DNA of 64,000 nt from Taxawa tesnikishii (nom. ined.). Taxonomy: Eukaryota; Ascomycota; Dothideomycetes; Dothideales. Made by a program: the position numbers and the translations under genes. The DNA is taken from contig JAPDRO010000004.1 in the NCBI GenBank assembly GCA_030247885.1, positions 186,001-250,000 on the forward strand, written 5' to 3'. The notes below the pieces were generated by a model. That model was not told where the DNA came from and searched no databases. It saw only the letters and a list, made by a program, of their open reading frames with translations. Of this stretch, positions 12,778-28,948 are shown piece after piece (the stretch's first letter is position 1; each line of letters starts with the position of its first letter).

Positions 12778-12938
12778 TGACGAGGGTGGGACTCGAACCC
12801 ACGCTCCGAAGAACTAGTAAGTACCCTGATCAGAGCAGGTAGTTCGTACCTGAAACTAGCGCCATAACCACTGAAAGAATGTTAAAGAACGAACTGTGAG
12901 GACGAATGGTGAGTTGTGCTTACCTCGGCCACCTCGCC
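12778..12938 (-). tRNA. tRNA-Leu (CAG) split by an anticodon intron and a 53-nt D-loop insertion
   Basis: With two inserts removed, the minus strand gives a complete type II tRNA-Leu. The acceptor GGCGAGG pairs with CCTCGTC (one G-U), with A as discriminator. The D-arm is GCCGAG-TGGTTAT-GGC and the anticodon stem is CTAGT/ACTAG around TTCAGG. The long variable arm is TTC-TTCG-GAG with a UUCG loop, and the T-arm is GTGGG-TTCGAGT-CCCAC. Insert 1 (12820-12848, 29 nt) is the canonical 37/38 intron. Insert 2 (12871-12923, 53 nt) lies in the D-loop. It starts GTAAGC, has TTTAAC about 12 nt before the end and stops at TTTCAG, so it looks like a spliceosomal intron. It also interrupts the A box (TGGCCGAG|TGG). 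The B box GGTTCGAGTCC is perfect, and a TTTT terminator lies at 12768-12771 (minus). It is either a functional gene needing unusual splicing or a recently interrupted pseudogene. Confidence 0.85.
12871..12923 (-). other. mRNA-type intron-like insertion in the D-loop of tRNA-Leu
   Basis: This 53-nt segment has the donor GTAAGC, a TTAAC branch-like site and the acceptor TTTCAG. That length and signal set match the protein-gene introns around it. It is not at the 37/38 site used by nuclear tRNA introns. The boundary can slide by one G because both junctions carry a G. Its splicing route is unknown. Confidence 0.7.
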
Positions 12939-13002
12939 CGGTTGTGATTTGCAATAATCACGTGACGTTTGCGGATGTTGTTCATATCAATAGTTTGGCC
13001 AA

Positions 13003-13260
13003 TCATCGAGTTTGAGTGCCGGATGATTTGTCAGGATAGACGGGTGAGACAAAGAGGACGTCGACACGAATGCCGTTGATGGTACGAGCACACTCGACTC
13101 GTTCATCGAAGCCCCTAGCGAAACGTTAGTACCTTATCGTAAATCATTTCAAGAACACGTACCTATCCATACCGTCCAGGACGATGATCTGAACCTCGGG
13201 GACCTGAACTGGTGCTATCCTCGACAGTAGAAGGTGATTAGGAGCTGGACTTTCGTGTGC
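13003..13260 (-). pseudogene. Relic of an NCOA5-like RNA-binding protein (anticodon-binding-like domain)
   Basis: Read on the minus strand and spliced across a well-formed 48-nt intron (13115-13162; GTACGT, TACTAAC, CGCTAG), this gives APVQVPEVQIIVLDGMDRGF and then DERVECARTINGIRVDVLFV, followed by SPVYPDKSSG and a stop at 13003. The pattern (VQIIVLD, a short helix, then RVDVLF-SP) resembles the C-terminal anticodon-binding-like domain of NCOA5-type fungal RNA-binding proteins. It stops long before such a domain normally ends, and I see no convincing upstream exons. I therefore call it a fragment left by duplication or decay. The family call is from memory and tentative. It lies just upstream of the 5' end of the split tRNA-Leu. 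Confidence 0.45.
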
Positions 13261-14009
13261 TTTGCACCTCTGTGAGGAGCACTCCGCGTCGTCTGTTCTG
13301 TTGCAGAAGGTGGTTAGCATAGTGCAAGTGAAAGGACTGACCGCTGAAATCTCAAACCGCTGTTTACTGTTAAAAAATAAAAATCGAGAAGAGGCAAGAT
13401 TCGTGTGCGGAAAAGCAGAAAGTGAGCATGAACATGTCACGTTCAACTCCCCTAGTATGATTTTCTGAGTTTTTATTTTAGATGCGTCCCTATCCCTTCC
13501 CTACTGGCCCATCTTGTCGTCTCTGCGCCAGACGTTCCCAACCGAATGTCCGCCTTCTTCCCATCCGTCATGAACATTTAGAAAGAGAAGCCGTTGAGAA
13601 CATCATGATCCGGTTCCTCCGTAGATACCGAAGTCCAGCGCGAACGGCTCTTCATCCACGCATCCAGCAACGCCTGCGCAAATGGGTATATGCAAAAGTT
13701 TGACAAAGGAGAAGGCGTATGCAGGCATCCATGCAGAGCAGCACAGTGTTCGAAGTGCCAATAGAAAGACCGACCAAGACGCCAAGAGGATTAGCATATG
13801 CAAAAGAGGATAGTGATGGATACAGAAAGGACCGGATAACACAAAGGACAGATAACGATGAGCACGTAACGCATGGTGACACAACAACACTAGCCTTAAG
13901 ATAGTAGCACAGCAAAAGAGGTGAAGCACGCAACGAGAACGGTGGACCAAATCAGCAAAGAACAAGCAGTAGACACGGGAAAATGAAGGAAGGATTGTGA
14001 TTTGTCAAA

Positions 14010-15497
14010 TCAAGCCAAGTTCAACTTGAGCATGCGCCGCAGGTTGTCCTCCATGCTCTTGACATCGGGCGAACCGGAAGGTGGCCGATCGAGTCCTTGA
14101 ACGCCTGGAACGTGTTGTTGATCGAACCCGTAGCTCTGCGCCTGCGTAGGCGGAAACGACTGTTCCTGGTGACTTCGAGATGATGACGAAAACGGCTGCG
14201 CCGCTGCCGCTTGTTGTTCAAGCACGTATGCTTGGGAAAAGGAGTTTGGATCGATCTGGTGTGGACCGTGGTGGTGATGTTGCGGTTGATGTGGCGGTGA
14301 AGCGTATTGCTGGTACTGCCGGTGCGCAGTTGGAGATTGGGTATTGTCGTATCCGAACTGTTGGCGCAAGCCGGAAGGACGACTGGGCGAGTCATTCCGT
14401 GCTGCCTGGAACAGCGGAGAGAGATTGCGATTGCCTGCAAAGGTTCAGACAACTGTGAGGGATCTTGCTGCGCGCTAACTGAGGTCACTTACCGTAATGA
14501 AGGCTGTTACTGGCTCCGTTGGAGCCGTCCGCTTGCCCGTGCTGTGGTGGTGTCGCTTGGAAAGGCGAGCCATGGTTGCCATAACTGGAGGTATGTTGTA
14601 GTCTGTCTGGCGTGGACAATCCAGAATCCCGGCTTTGGACGTTCAGCAATTGCTTCAATGATTGGGTGTAGGCCTCCATCTCCGCCTCGTCTTGATTGGC
14701 CGTAGGGACGTTGTTCGGGGCCGTGTGCGATCTGTTGGAAACCATTCCCGGCCGTGCTGGTTGTGGTGTACGTCTGCTTGGGCTATCTGCGCCGTCCATG
14801 TCCATAGCGAAGATATCTCGACTGGAATTTGACGGGGTCAAGCGTGGTCGGGAAACGGAGGGGAATCCTCCAGCTGCGAAGAGGGCCGACTGTGTGATGG
14901 GCTTAATTGTGCCTGCAAGCTCGCAAAGCCGCTGGAACTCTGCCTCTTTGCTTTCTCGTCACGGTCCGCCTTAAAGAAAATATCGAGTGGTGACTTTTGT
15001 TGCTCTCGGGCCAGGGTGGGGTTATCTGTTTCTGGCGATGAGTCCGACTGTTCCGTTGTTCTGTCTGCTGCCCTCTCCATGCGCGCTTGTAGTCCAGACT
15101 CGGCGCCAGCGGCAGGAACCGATTTGGAGAAAAACTTTGGGACAGGCAGTGCTGATGGAGCGGGCGAAGCGTGGAATGTTGGACCGGCGTATGCAGGTTT
15201 GGCGGGAGTCATGGTAGCGGCTGAGTTGTTCACGGAGACGGGTCTTGTTCGGGGTTGCGCAGCTTCTGATACCGGATTGCCGCTTGGTTGTCTCTGGCGG
15301 GGGTGCTTCTTCGACCTGGGAGTTGTTGTTGCTGGCAGGTTTGAGTCGGAATAGGCGTCCATGTTGTGCTGTTGAGCCTTGTGTTTTTGGCCTCGGCCTT
15401 GGTGTTTACGGCTTTGCGCCGGGGTGTTCTTCTGGTAGTCCATGTTTCTGTGTGCGCTGGAGTGATGGTGTGGTGCAGCGATCGCAGCGCTTGACAT
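14010..15497 (-). CDS. PNRC/EDC-type mRNA decapping activator-like protein
   Basis: Probably a disordered cytoplasmic activator of mRNA decapping. The segment YAGPTFHASPAPSALPVPKF matches the proline-rich PNRC motif, which in Edc1/PNRC2-type proteins binds the Dcp1 EVH1 domain. FFSKS and SPLDIFFKADRDE follow. The rest is Gln/Pro/Ser/His-rich, and the C-terminus has a short helix (MEDNLRRMLKLNLA). The start ATG is at 15497 (MSSAAIAAPHHHSS). A clear intron lies at 14435-14492 (GTAAGT...TTTGCAG). Between the first part and the segment LTPSNSSRDIFAMDMDG the frame changes within about 14840-14970. This is either a one-base frame break or a 50-nt intron with a weak GTGACG donor; the sequence alone cannot decide. 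The motif assignment is good, the cellular role is inferred. Confidence 0.7.
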
Positions 15498-16092
15498 GGC
15501 AGCGTGTTGTGTGGGGTTGAGGGGATGTGTTGGTGGTCGCGGTTGTACGTTGTCGAAGCGCCCGTGAAAGTAAAGCCAATGGAACTGTCGCAAAGGAGAG
15601 TGCAGGAACAACAGAGGCTCCTTGTCGCATTGAACAGAGAGGTAGATCGAGAGGTACTGCGCTTCGTGGAATGTGCAAGACGCAGGTATGCGCTTGTGGA
15701 GATCCCGTCAGAAAACGAAGAGTGTCGCCGTCCTGTCGTGTTCGTGTCGGGTTGTGGAAGAGGGACAAGACGCATCTCGCTCGCTCGTGGCTTTGGGCAG
15801 CGGAATGACGCCTGTGTGTTCCGCCACCTGAGTCATTAGCGCGCGCTTGCCAGCCTTGCCGACGACGCCGAATGCAAACAGCATCACTAGACCGAGCAAA
15901 CGCAGGTGACAGTGTTGCCTCATCGCTCTGAGCTCTCCCTCACTTTCGCCAGCAATACGTTGTTCTAGCTACACAAACCTTCCTGGAAGCTGCAGGCGTT
16001 CGCTGTGGTAACACGCTGTCTTCAACCACAAAGCACGAACGACCGGCATACCCAAAACCCCACCAACCGATCACGTCCTACCACCATCAGCC
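15498..16092. other. Divergent promoter between the EDC-like gene and RBX1
   Basis: 595 bp separate the two divergent start codons. Overlapping short frames occur on both strands with no recognisable domain. It presumably holds both promoters and 5' leaders. Confidence 0.5.
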
Positions 16093-16876
<784 letters not shown>

Positions 16877-17286
16877 TTATCGCACTTTCCTTCCGTCTAC
16901 GACAACATCATATGTTCCTCCTCCGCTCTTCGCCGGTAGCCATCGTACAGGGTTCCTGTTGAAGAATGGCCAGGGCGGAACAACGACCAAGAAAGTGAAT
17001 GCGGTACCTCCCAGACCAATCCAGAGCGTGTTGTGAATGTTTTGCGTAACGTAGCCGATGATGAAAGCGAGGAACTGCAGAGAGCGTTAGCAGGAGCATC
17101 AGAGGGTTGTTTGTGCGTGGACCTACACCAGCAGTTGAGAGCAGCAGCGTTGACAGGAGATCAGCCAGGCGCTGGCCTTCGAAGTCCTGAGCGTTATAGT
17201 CAGCAACTGCCATGTTGGACGTCGTGTATTACACGCACGATCTGGCCCTCCCAGACGGACCGGGCCTGTTCCAGCAGGGTGTCCAT
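16877..17286 (-). CDS. SPC1: Signal peptidase complex subunit SPC1 (SPC12/SPCS1)
   Basis: Small ER-membrane subunit of the signal peptidase complex, which assists removal of signal peptides. Exons on the minus strand are 17286-17239, 17186-17127 and 17074-16877, all phase 0, with introns of 52 nt each. The protein is 101 aa, typical of the family. Its hallmarks are the N-terminal helix MDTLLEQARSVWEGQI, then DFEGQRLADLLSTLLLSTAG, then two hydrophobic spans (FLAFIIGYVTQNI, IGLGGTAFTFLVVVPPWPFF) and the conserved NRNPVRWLPAK tail with a glycine run. No frame break. Confidence 0.95.
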
Positions 17287-18454
17287 GTTTTAATACTTGC
17301 CCAGGCTCACTCAGTCAGCAGACGAAGGTTGAGCTAAGGCCAGTGAAGTTCGGGACACGACTGTCGTGCCTGGTCTCTCGGCCTGAGCTTGATGTTTGGA
17401 GAGGGGACACGCTGATTGGACGCACAGCCTAGCCCTACACGGAGACCAAGCCCCCACGGCAGTGCCGGATGTGCGTGACGATTTGATACGCCAGCAACCG
17501 AAAGGACGCAGACCTGCATCATGCGAGATGATTGCTGCCACGACAGATGCGTCGCGCTACATTCAGTTTCACAAAACTGATCTTTTCGCAGGATTGAGGC
17601 CTCGCAGTTTGCAACAAGAGAGACAGCACTATTGAAGAGCAAGCAGCCAGCGTCTAGCCCCGAAGCCACAAAGCCCAGGAACGTGCAAACCCAGTTGCCC
17701 AGTTGCCCAGTTGCCCAGTTGGGCGGGTCTAAGCGCGAAAACTTCGTCGAAGCTGAGGCGACCTTGCCCTGCTTCCTGATTCCTCCACCGTCTACATCAG
17801 TGCCATCTTTGGCCGTGACACCTGTATCGCTCAAAAGCAACTCTTCGCTCCCCCCTTTTTTTCTTCCGCTAGTTCTTCACCTAAAACTCTTTTTCCTCGC
17901 AGCTTTCTTGCGAAACAGAGGACCGGATCTTCCTTGCCCTCAGCGACTTCCCAATCCGCTTACTCCCTACCGGCTCCTCCGAGGCTGGCAGTTTGGCGTA
18001 GCAATTAACTTCCACCGCCCGCAATTCTATACCGACTCTCCACCAACGCTGCGGCGTCTTTACACCTAACACCACCAAGTTGGCGGGACTTCACGTACTC
18101 TACTTCTCCTTCATCCGCCCCCTCCTCGGCCCTAAGTTCAGGGTCGTCTGCGGAGGCGACTTGAAGCCTCCATAACTGGCCCTTAGGAGAACAGGAAACC
18201 AGCCTCCACGAATAGTAGTGAAAACATAACCATCTTCCATATCCCGGTGTGAGGGGTAGAAGGCCCAAAAATCTCGCAACACTCCCTTACGGCTTAGTGT
18301 AGGGCTCTCCTGCGCGAAGCCAACTTCCAAATTGAGCGCCTTTCGAGGGTGAGCGCTAAGCGCGCCGCTCACCGATATACGCTATCAGCGCAAAGCGTGG
18401 TGGAGTAGAGCAACGTAGACGAGAAGATACCAACGACTCGCAACAACAGATACA
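17287..18454. other. Intergenic region upstream of SPC1 and the CorA gene
   Basis: 1.17 kb between divergent genes. Only short overlapping frames and a small minisatellite (17691-17722) are seen. It presumably contains both promoters and possibly an unplaced first exon of the CorA gene, because the conserved frame of that gene extends upstream of its apparent ATG. Confidence 0.4.
17691..17722. repeat. 8-bp minisatellite (CCAGTTGC)4
   Basis: Four tandem copies of CCAGTTGC, the last with one mismatch, in the SPC1/CorA intergenic region. Confidence 0.9.
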
Positions 18455-20417
18455 ATGACGGACACCCCCGTTCGGACAGGTCCCAGACCAGGTTCAGCAG
18501 GTTCAGCACACCTGTGTCTGACCTGGATGACCACCGCCGCCAACCCGAATCCCTGCCAAGAGCTGAAAGACCAGGTTCCAGGCGAGGCACGCTTGCCAGC
18601 GTTGTCCAGGAAAGACCAGACCTCGCTGCCCTCCAGCAAGCACTCGAACATGGTATGGTTGCAAGAGACTTTGAGCAAGCCATAGTAGACGACGACAGAA
18701 GCGTCAAGTCAGGACAAGAAGGGAGGCCTAGGCGCGGATCAACGAGTCCCGTGGTCGCCAGGCGCAACACTTTCAGGCGCGCACAACACAGTAACAACAT
18801 GGACGGTGACAAGCCTGCGAGAAGTCGTGAATCTTCTCGTTCGCGGTCTACCTCGCCTCCCAACTCGGTGGACGCATTCGCGGATCCCAGACGCCGCCGT
18901 GCCGGTACAATCAATAGCCAAGTGCCGTCTTTTACCAACCTGAGCCTGCAGCGTACTGCCTCGATCGGTACCCACAGGCGTCGACCCACTTTCAGTGAGG
19001 CCAACGCGAACGACGATGCGAAGTCTCGACGCAGCTCTGTCGAAGATGATGTCTGTTTCCCTACAGAAGAGTGCAACAAGACTTACACGATTGATTTTGA
19101 GGAACTCGAAGAATTTGTTGCAGAAGCTCACAAGAAGACTCCGGTGGCGCACCCATTCTCGGCGCACCAAGCGCATCATGCACACCCAGTTCAGCACAAA
19201 GTCTTCCAAGACCTCCGGAAGTCAGCCAGCCGCACCAGCATTCCTCGCAGTGGCATTGAACAGTATGGCAATGACGTCATCGACGAGAAACTGGACATCT
19301 CCGAAAAGAAAGCCGATTTGTCTGATCCAGAACTTGAACTGCAGCGTCAGGTGACCGCCACTGACAACCTCAACCGATGGGCTTTCTTTTCCTCGGAGAT
19401 TGATGAGACTATCCACGCCCCCGAGCTTGGTGGTCTCCTCATGCCCAAGGAGACTTTCCGAGATTTGTTCGAGCTCGGACCTGAAGGAGGTGTCTGGTGG
19501 CTCGACATGCTCAATCCGTCAGAGGAAGAAGTGCACGCCATCTGCAAGGCCTTCGGAGTCCACCCTTTGACCCGGGAGGATATTACGACCCAAGAGACTC
19601 GTGAGAAGGTCGAGCTGTTCCGCTCATACTACTTCGTGTGTTTTCGCTCCTTCTATCAGGAAGACAAGGCCTCTGAAGATTACATGGAGCCGATTAACGT
19701 GTATGCTGTGGTATTCCGTGAGGGGCTGCTTACTTTCTCGTTCTGCGTCAATCCTCACGCCGCAAACGTCCGCAAGCGTATTGCTCGCCTTCGTGATTAT
19801 GTCAGCCTCACCGCCGATTGGATCTGCTACGCTCTCATCGACGAGATTGTAGACGCTTTCGGCCCCGTCATTCACGATGTTGAACAAGAGACCGATACGA
19901 TCGAGGACAACGTCTTTACGGCGCGCTTCGAGGACTCGCGCGAAATCCTCCGGCAGATTGGTGATTGCCGCAAGAAGGTCATGTCCCTGCTGCGCCTTCT
20001 CGGTGGCAAAGCGGATGTTATCAAGGGCTTCGCCAAACGCTGCAACGAGCAGTACTCTATCGCTCCGCGAGTGATGTCGGCCTTTACCTTTCTGACGTTC
20101 AGGATCACGTCGTCACCATGATGAGCAACCTGTCGCACTTCGAGAAAATGCTGAGCCGCAGTCACGCAAACTACCTCGCCCAGATCTCCATCGACAACAT
20201 CACGCAGGGCAACAAGGCCAACGAGCTGCTCGGCAAGGTCACGCTTCTCGCCACCATCCTGGTCCCGCTTAATCTCATTGCCGGTCTCTTTGGCATGAAC
20301 GTGCCTGTCCCGGGTCGCGACAGCGAAGGTCTTGGGTGGTTCTTTGGCATTGTGGGAGTGATCCTGTTTTTGTCCACAGCATGCGTCCTGGCTGCGAAGA
20401 GGATGCGGTACATCTGA
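18455..20417 (+). CDS. CorA-type Mg2+ transporter (ALR1/MNR2 type)
   Basis: Membrane Mg2+ channel of the CorA superfamily. A long Ser/Arg-rich N-terminal region (fungal ALR/MNR2 style) precedes the CorA core. Landmarks include WWLDMLNPSEEEVHAICKAF, VHPLTREDI, the helical stalk VEQETDTIEDNVFTARFEDS, and two C-terminal transmembrane segments around the signature LFGMNVPVPG (20290-20310), ending LAAKRMRYI. Two frame problems are visible. Near 20070 the frame of CNEQYSIAPR must change to that of SDVGLYLSDVQDH; one base appears to be missing and no intron fits. At the N-terminus the ATG at 18455 is out of frame with TPVSDLDDHRRQ. So either a base is lost between 18460 and 18514, or the start lies in an unseen upstream exon. 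Read literally, the product would lack both membrane helices. Confidence 0.88.
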
Positions 20418-21125
20418 TTATGGAAGACACAAAAAGGGGAACGATTGGATGATGGTCGATGGTTGCTTGTTCGGGCGTTCTGTTCTGAGCGTTGGCGTTG
20501 CATTCAGCGCGTTGGGCGTTGCCTTGCGTCTTGCTTGATACCTAATTGTGCGTTTTTGTCCAGTGGCATATTGATAGGGTGTTCTGCCTGGTTTTGTGGT
20601 ACTACACGTATAGAAAGTCGATACACTACATTCTGATGTCAGCCCTTCGCCGTTACTGGCAGCGTCGCAATGATGGGACCCTATCCGTATTTCCATACAT
20701 GCTAGTATTGCTGCTGCCCTGCAACAGCGAATAGTCGCTTTACCTGTCAGCATATTGAGGACGGGCGTTCTTGCTTTCCCTTTGCGAAGCCCTGATCCTC
20801 TCTGATCCTACAACAACGATCGAAGGCGGTGAGAATGCGAATGCGATTCTGACAAATGGAAGCTGCTTTGTTTCCAACGCCAAGCCGGCTATAAGAGACC
20901 TTGTCGCCGATCTAAACGGGGCCTCTTCCACATTGCCGCAATGCACGTCACGCCGACTAAGGTCTAAACTCTAAATGGCAGGCGAACCGAAGACTCGCCC
21001 TCCGCCTTCTATCTCAATCCTTGACCCTGTCCCTCGTTTGCAGGCAACACAGAGGCTTTCCCCGTCAAGACCTCGTCCTTTATCTCCTCATCGCAAGAGG
21101 AGTCTGGACGTCTCTCGAGTCTCTA
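20418..21125. other. Intergenic, CorA 3' end to ABC transporter promoter
   Basis: 708 bp with no gene or RNA seen. It presumably holds the CorA 3' UTR and the promoter of the ABC transporter. Confidence 0.5.
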
Positions 21126-26417
<5,292 letters not shown>

Positions 26418-28948
26418 TCTGGCCGCTGCACGCCGTTTTGATTGTTTGGATAGATTGAAAACGTATACAGCCATGGCCACATGCTTCACATCTTCCCCTT
26501 TTCTGGGTATGGTTCTTGTGAGAAGTAGTTCAGTTTTTTGCTTGTGGAATCGGTGGGTCCTGATTACCCTTCCCTAGCTAACAACTTTGAGACATGCGCT
26601 TTACCGCAGCAACACTCGATGCGGCGTGGTCTCGGGATATGCTTCCCACAGGGAACTGCTTTTTCGATGCAGCGCAGTTCGGCAGTGTACGTCTAGGAGG
26701 ACGGGGAAGCTGCTTTTCGCCCGCCGACTCGCCGGACCTTGAGCAGAAGGGAATGCAAACGCGGGGTGGTTATGCGCGTGGGTGCAGTAGGCGGGTCGGT
26801 ATGCAGGATGCTGGGGTGAAGAAGGTCTGCACGGATGAAACGGAAAGGGACCGTACCGCTGGCTGGCCGCATATCTCAACGTCTGCACCTGTCCATGAAG
26901 GCTGGGGAAATTGTGGTTCAATTGTACGCTTATGTGCTGTGTGTATGCGAGTGGAGCCTGTGGCTCTTCTGCATACCGTGCCCTGTACTTTCCAGCTACG
27001 TGTCCTCTGCATCGTGTCTTTGTGTCTGGAGGACGGCCCTTTTGAGCCCCCATCTGTGGGTTGGTCCGGCCTGATGAAGTTGACTTATTGGGGTGCAGTT
27101 CAGAGATTGTTTCGAGATGGATGGCATTTGACGTGGGGTGCTCTCAGACTCCCAGATCGGGAGTGGCGCAGAGGTAGAGAAACGCGACTCGAGAGCGTGG
27201 TTGGATGCACTCGTCTATCGGAGTGGAGTTGACCTCTGTGTGGAGTCGTCTCAAACGCCGAGGAAATGTCCGTGCCGGGCCCACGGACAGGCGCCACTCT
27301 TGATCGCAGTAGCGTCCCAAGCGGTCGGGAAACTCTTGATATCTCAAGCAATCAGTCCGCCACCGCGACTCAGCCCTCTTGCATGCCTAGGACAACTTGC
27401 GATTGAACGTTGTGTGCTGTCGAGCTCCTCGCGAAAGCGCGTGTAACAATGACTGCAAGCCGACTGGACTGGACTCGACCTCTGCGTTGTGCGTAGGCTC
27501 TCCCGTCTTGCGGCCTCAACCTCAACGACTCCGCTGTGGGGTGGAAAGAAGCAGCGTTCTGTGCCACTGTACTTGGATCAGGCACAGCGCCGTCAGCTCG
27601 TCTGGCTATCACAGATATACTTCCGGTAGATTGACCGGCCCGCCCGCTCGCACCGACCTGGTATCAGGTAATGCAGAGATCGAGTTTCCAAAGCACGATG
27701 AGCACCGAGAAACGCATACACTTCCCGTGCCTGATTCCGGTCACTGCATTAGCCGGACCGCTCTCTGCACAGGAGAATCCCCCACCGCGATTTAGCTGAT
27801 TCAGTCCAACCGCGAAGGTAGTCTAGCGTGGCTCGCACGTTCATCTGACGTGCCTCAGTCATGCATATCAGTGCTTCATCTGTTGTACGACTGTGGTCCG
27901 ATTGCTCCGGCATTAGATCAATACTGGTTTCCCATAACCGTCCGCTGACACCCTTGTCTGCCGCAGAGAAGTCCACACACACTCGGGACATCGCCAGTCA
28001 ATTGTGATCTATAAAAAATTACGATAGCACGGTTGACAGGACAATGGAATCTAGACGGCACAGTCGAATACCCTGGGCTTCGGTAACAGCTGGCTATTGC
28101 GCCATGTCCGCAAGATCTGTGCGTGTTGCATCTCATATGCGAGGTAACTTGCAATGGGTATAGAGCACTTTTTACGAGTTACAGGACCCGGATTTGAGAA
28201 TCTGGTTGCGCTGTGATGAGATACTCCTCAATCTCCGGCAACGCACCAGAGTCTCCCTGGAACATTAGAGCACTTTCTCTTTTAAGGAACCCTCCTGCCT
28301 ATCGCTTGCTTTCACACTCCTCCTTTGCATACATTCCGGTCTGCTGCCCATACCTTTCCTAGGGTTGTGTGGCACGACGCAAGTTTGCAAGAGAGACGGT
28401 TTGTCTCGCATCACACCAGGTTCCACACCACCTTGTTTGTTACCAGTCTGCTAGCCTGTGGATTTCGTTCGTTGTCTTGAAGGCTTTATGCTCGTCCAAT
28501 CGTATCGTTGCAGCGGTATCGCAACAGCTTCACGCATTCATATACAGCACACCGACAGCCCTCATAACACACGATACCCGATACGACCCCGCCACAAGAC
28601 CTGAATTTCGTACAGCGATTGAGAAGAGTCTGTCCTGTCAATTTCGAAGTCAAGAGAGTTTACACATCGCTACCCCTGTTATACCCGCTGAAACGGTAAG
28701 TTTGCTTTCCCCAGAGCACTTCCCCGGCTTTCCAGCGGCGCATTCCGCCTGTCCGGCTGCTGGTCGAAGTTTCATGATTCAAGACGATTAGGTTTGCTCT
28801 AGGGTAGAGGCTAATTAATTGACGGATCAAGAACGCGTTAGCATAGTGTTGCAGAAAGAACACAGAATTGCTGTCGGCATTTCCGGTACGCGAGTCGCGC
28901 TAGCTTGGCCGTTCATTCGTGGCGGCACAACCCACGTCAAGAGCAGTA
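26418..28948. other. 2.5-kb intergenic region, no supported gene
   Basis: The longest open frame (26594-27232, 212 codons) is Cys/Arg-rich with no recognisable domain and has equally long overlapping frames on the other strand, so I do not call it. Around 28260-28950 the sequence may include promoter, leader or a first exon of the downstream gene (a GTAAGT donor-like site at 28697), but no start is convincing there. Confidence 0.4.

Noticed and set aside
17632-18069. 145-codon plus-strand frame upstream of the CorA gene
   Set aside because: Pro/Leu-rich low complexity overlapping a minisatellite and a pyrimidine-rich leader; no domain.
26594-27232. 212-codon open frame on the plus strand downstream of the ABC transporter
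   Set aside because: Cys/Arg-rich with no domain, overlapped by long frames on the other strand, and no splice or promoter support; likely chance.
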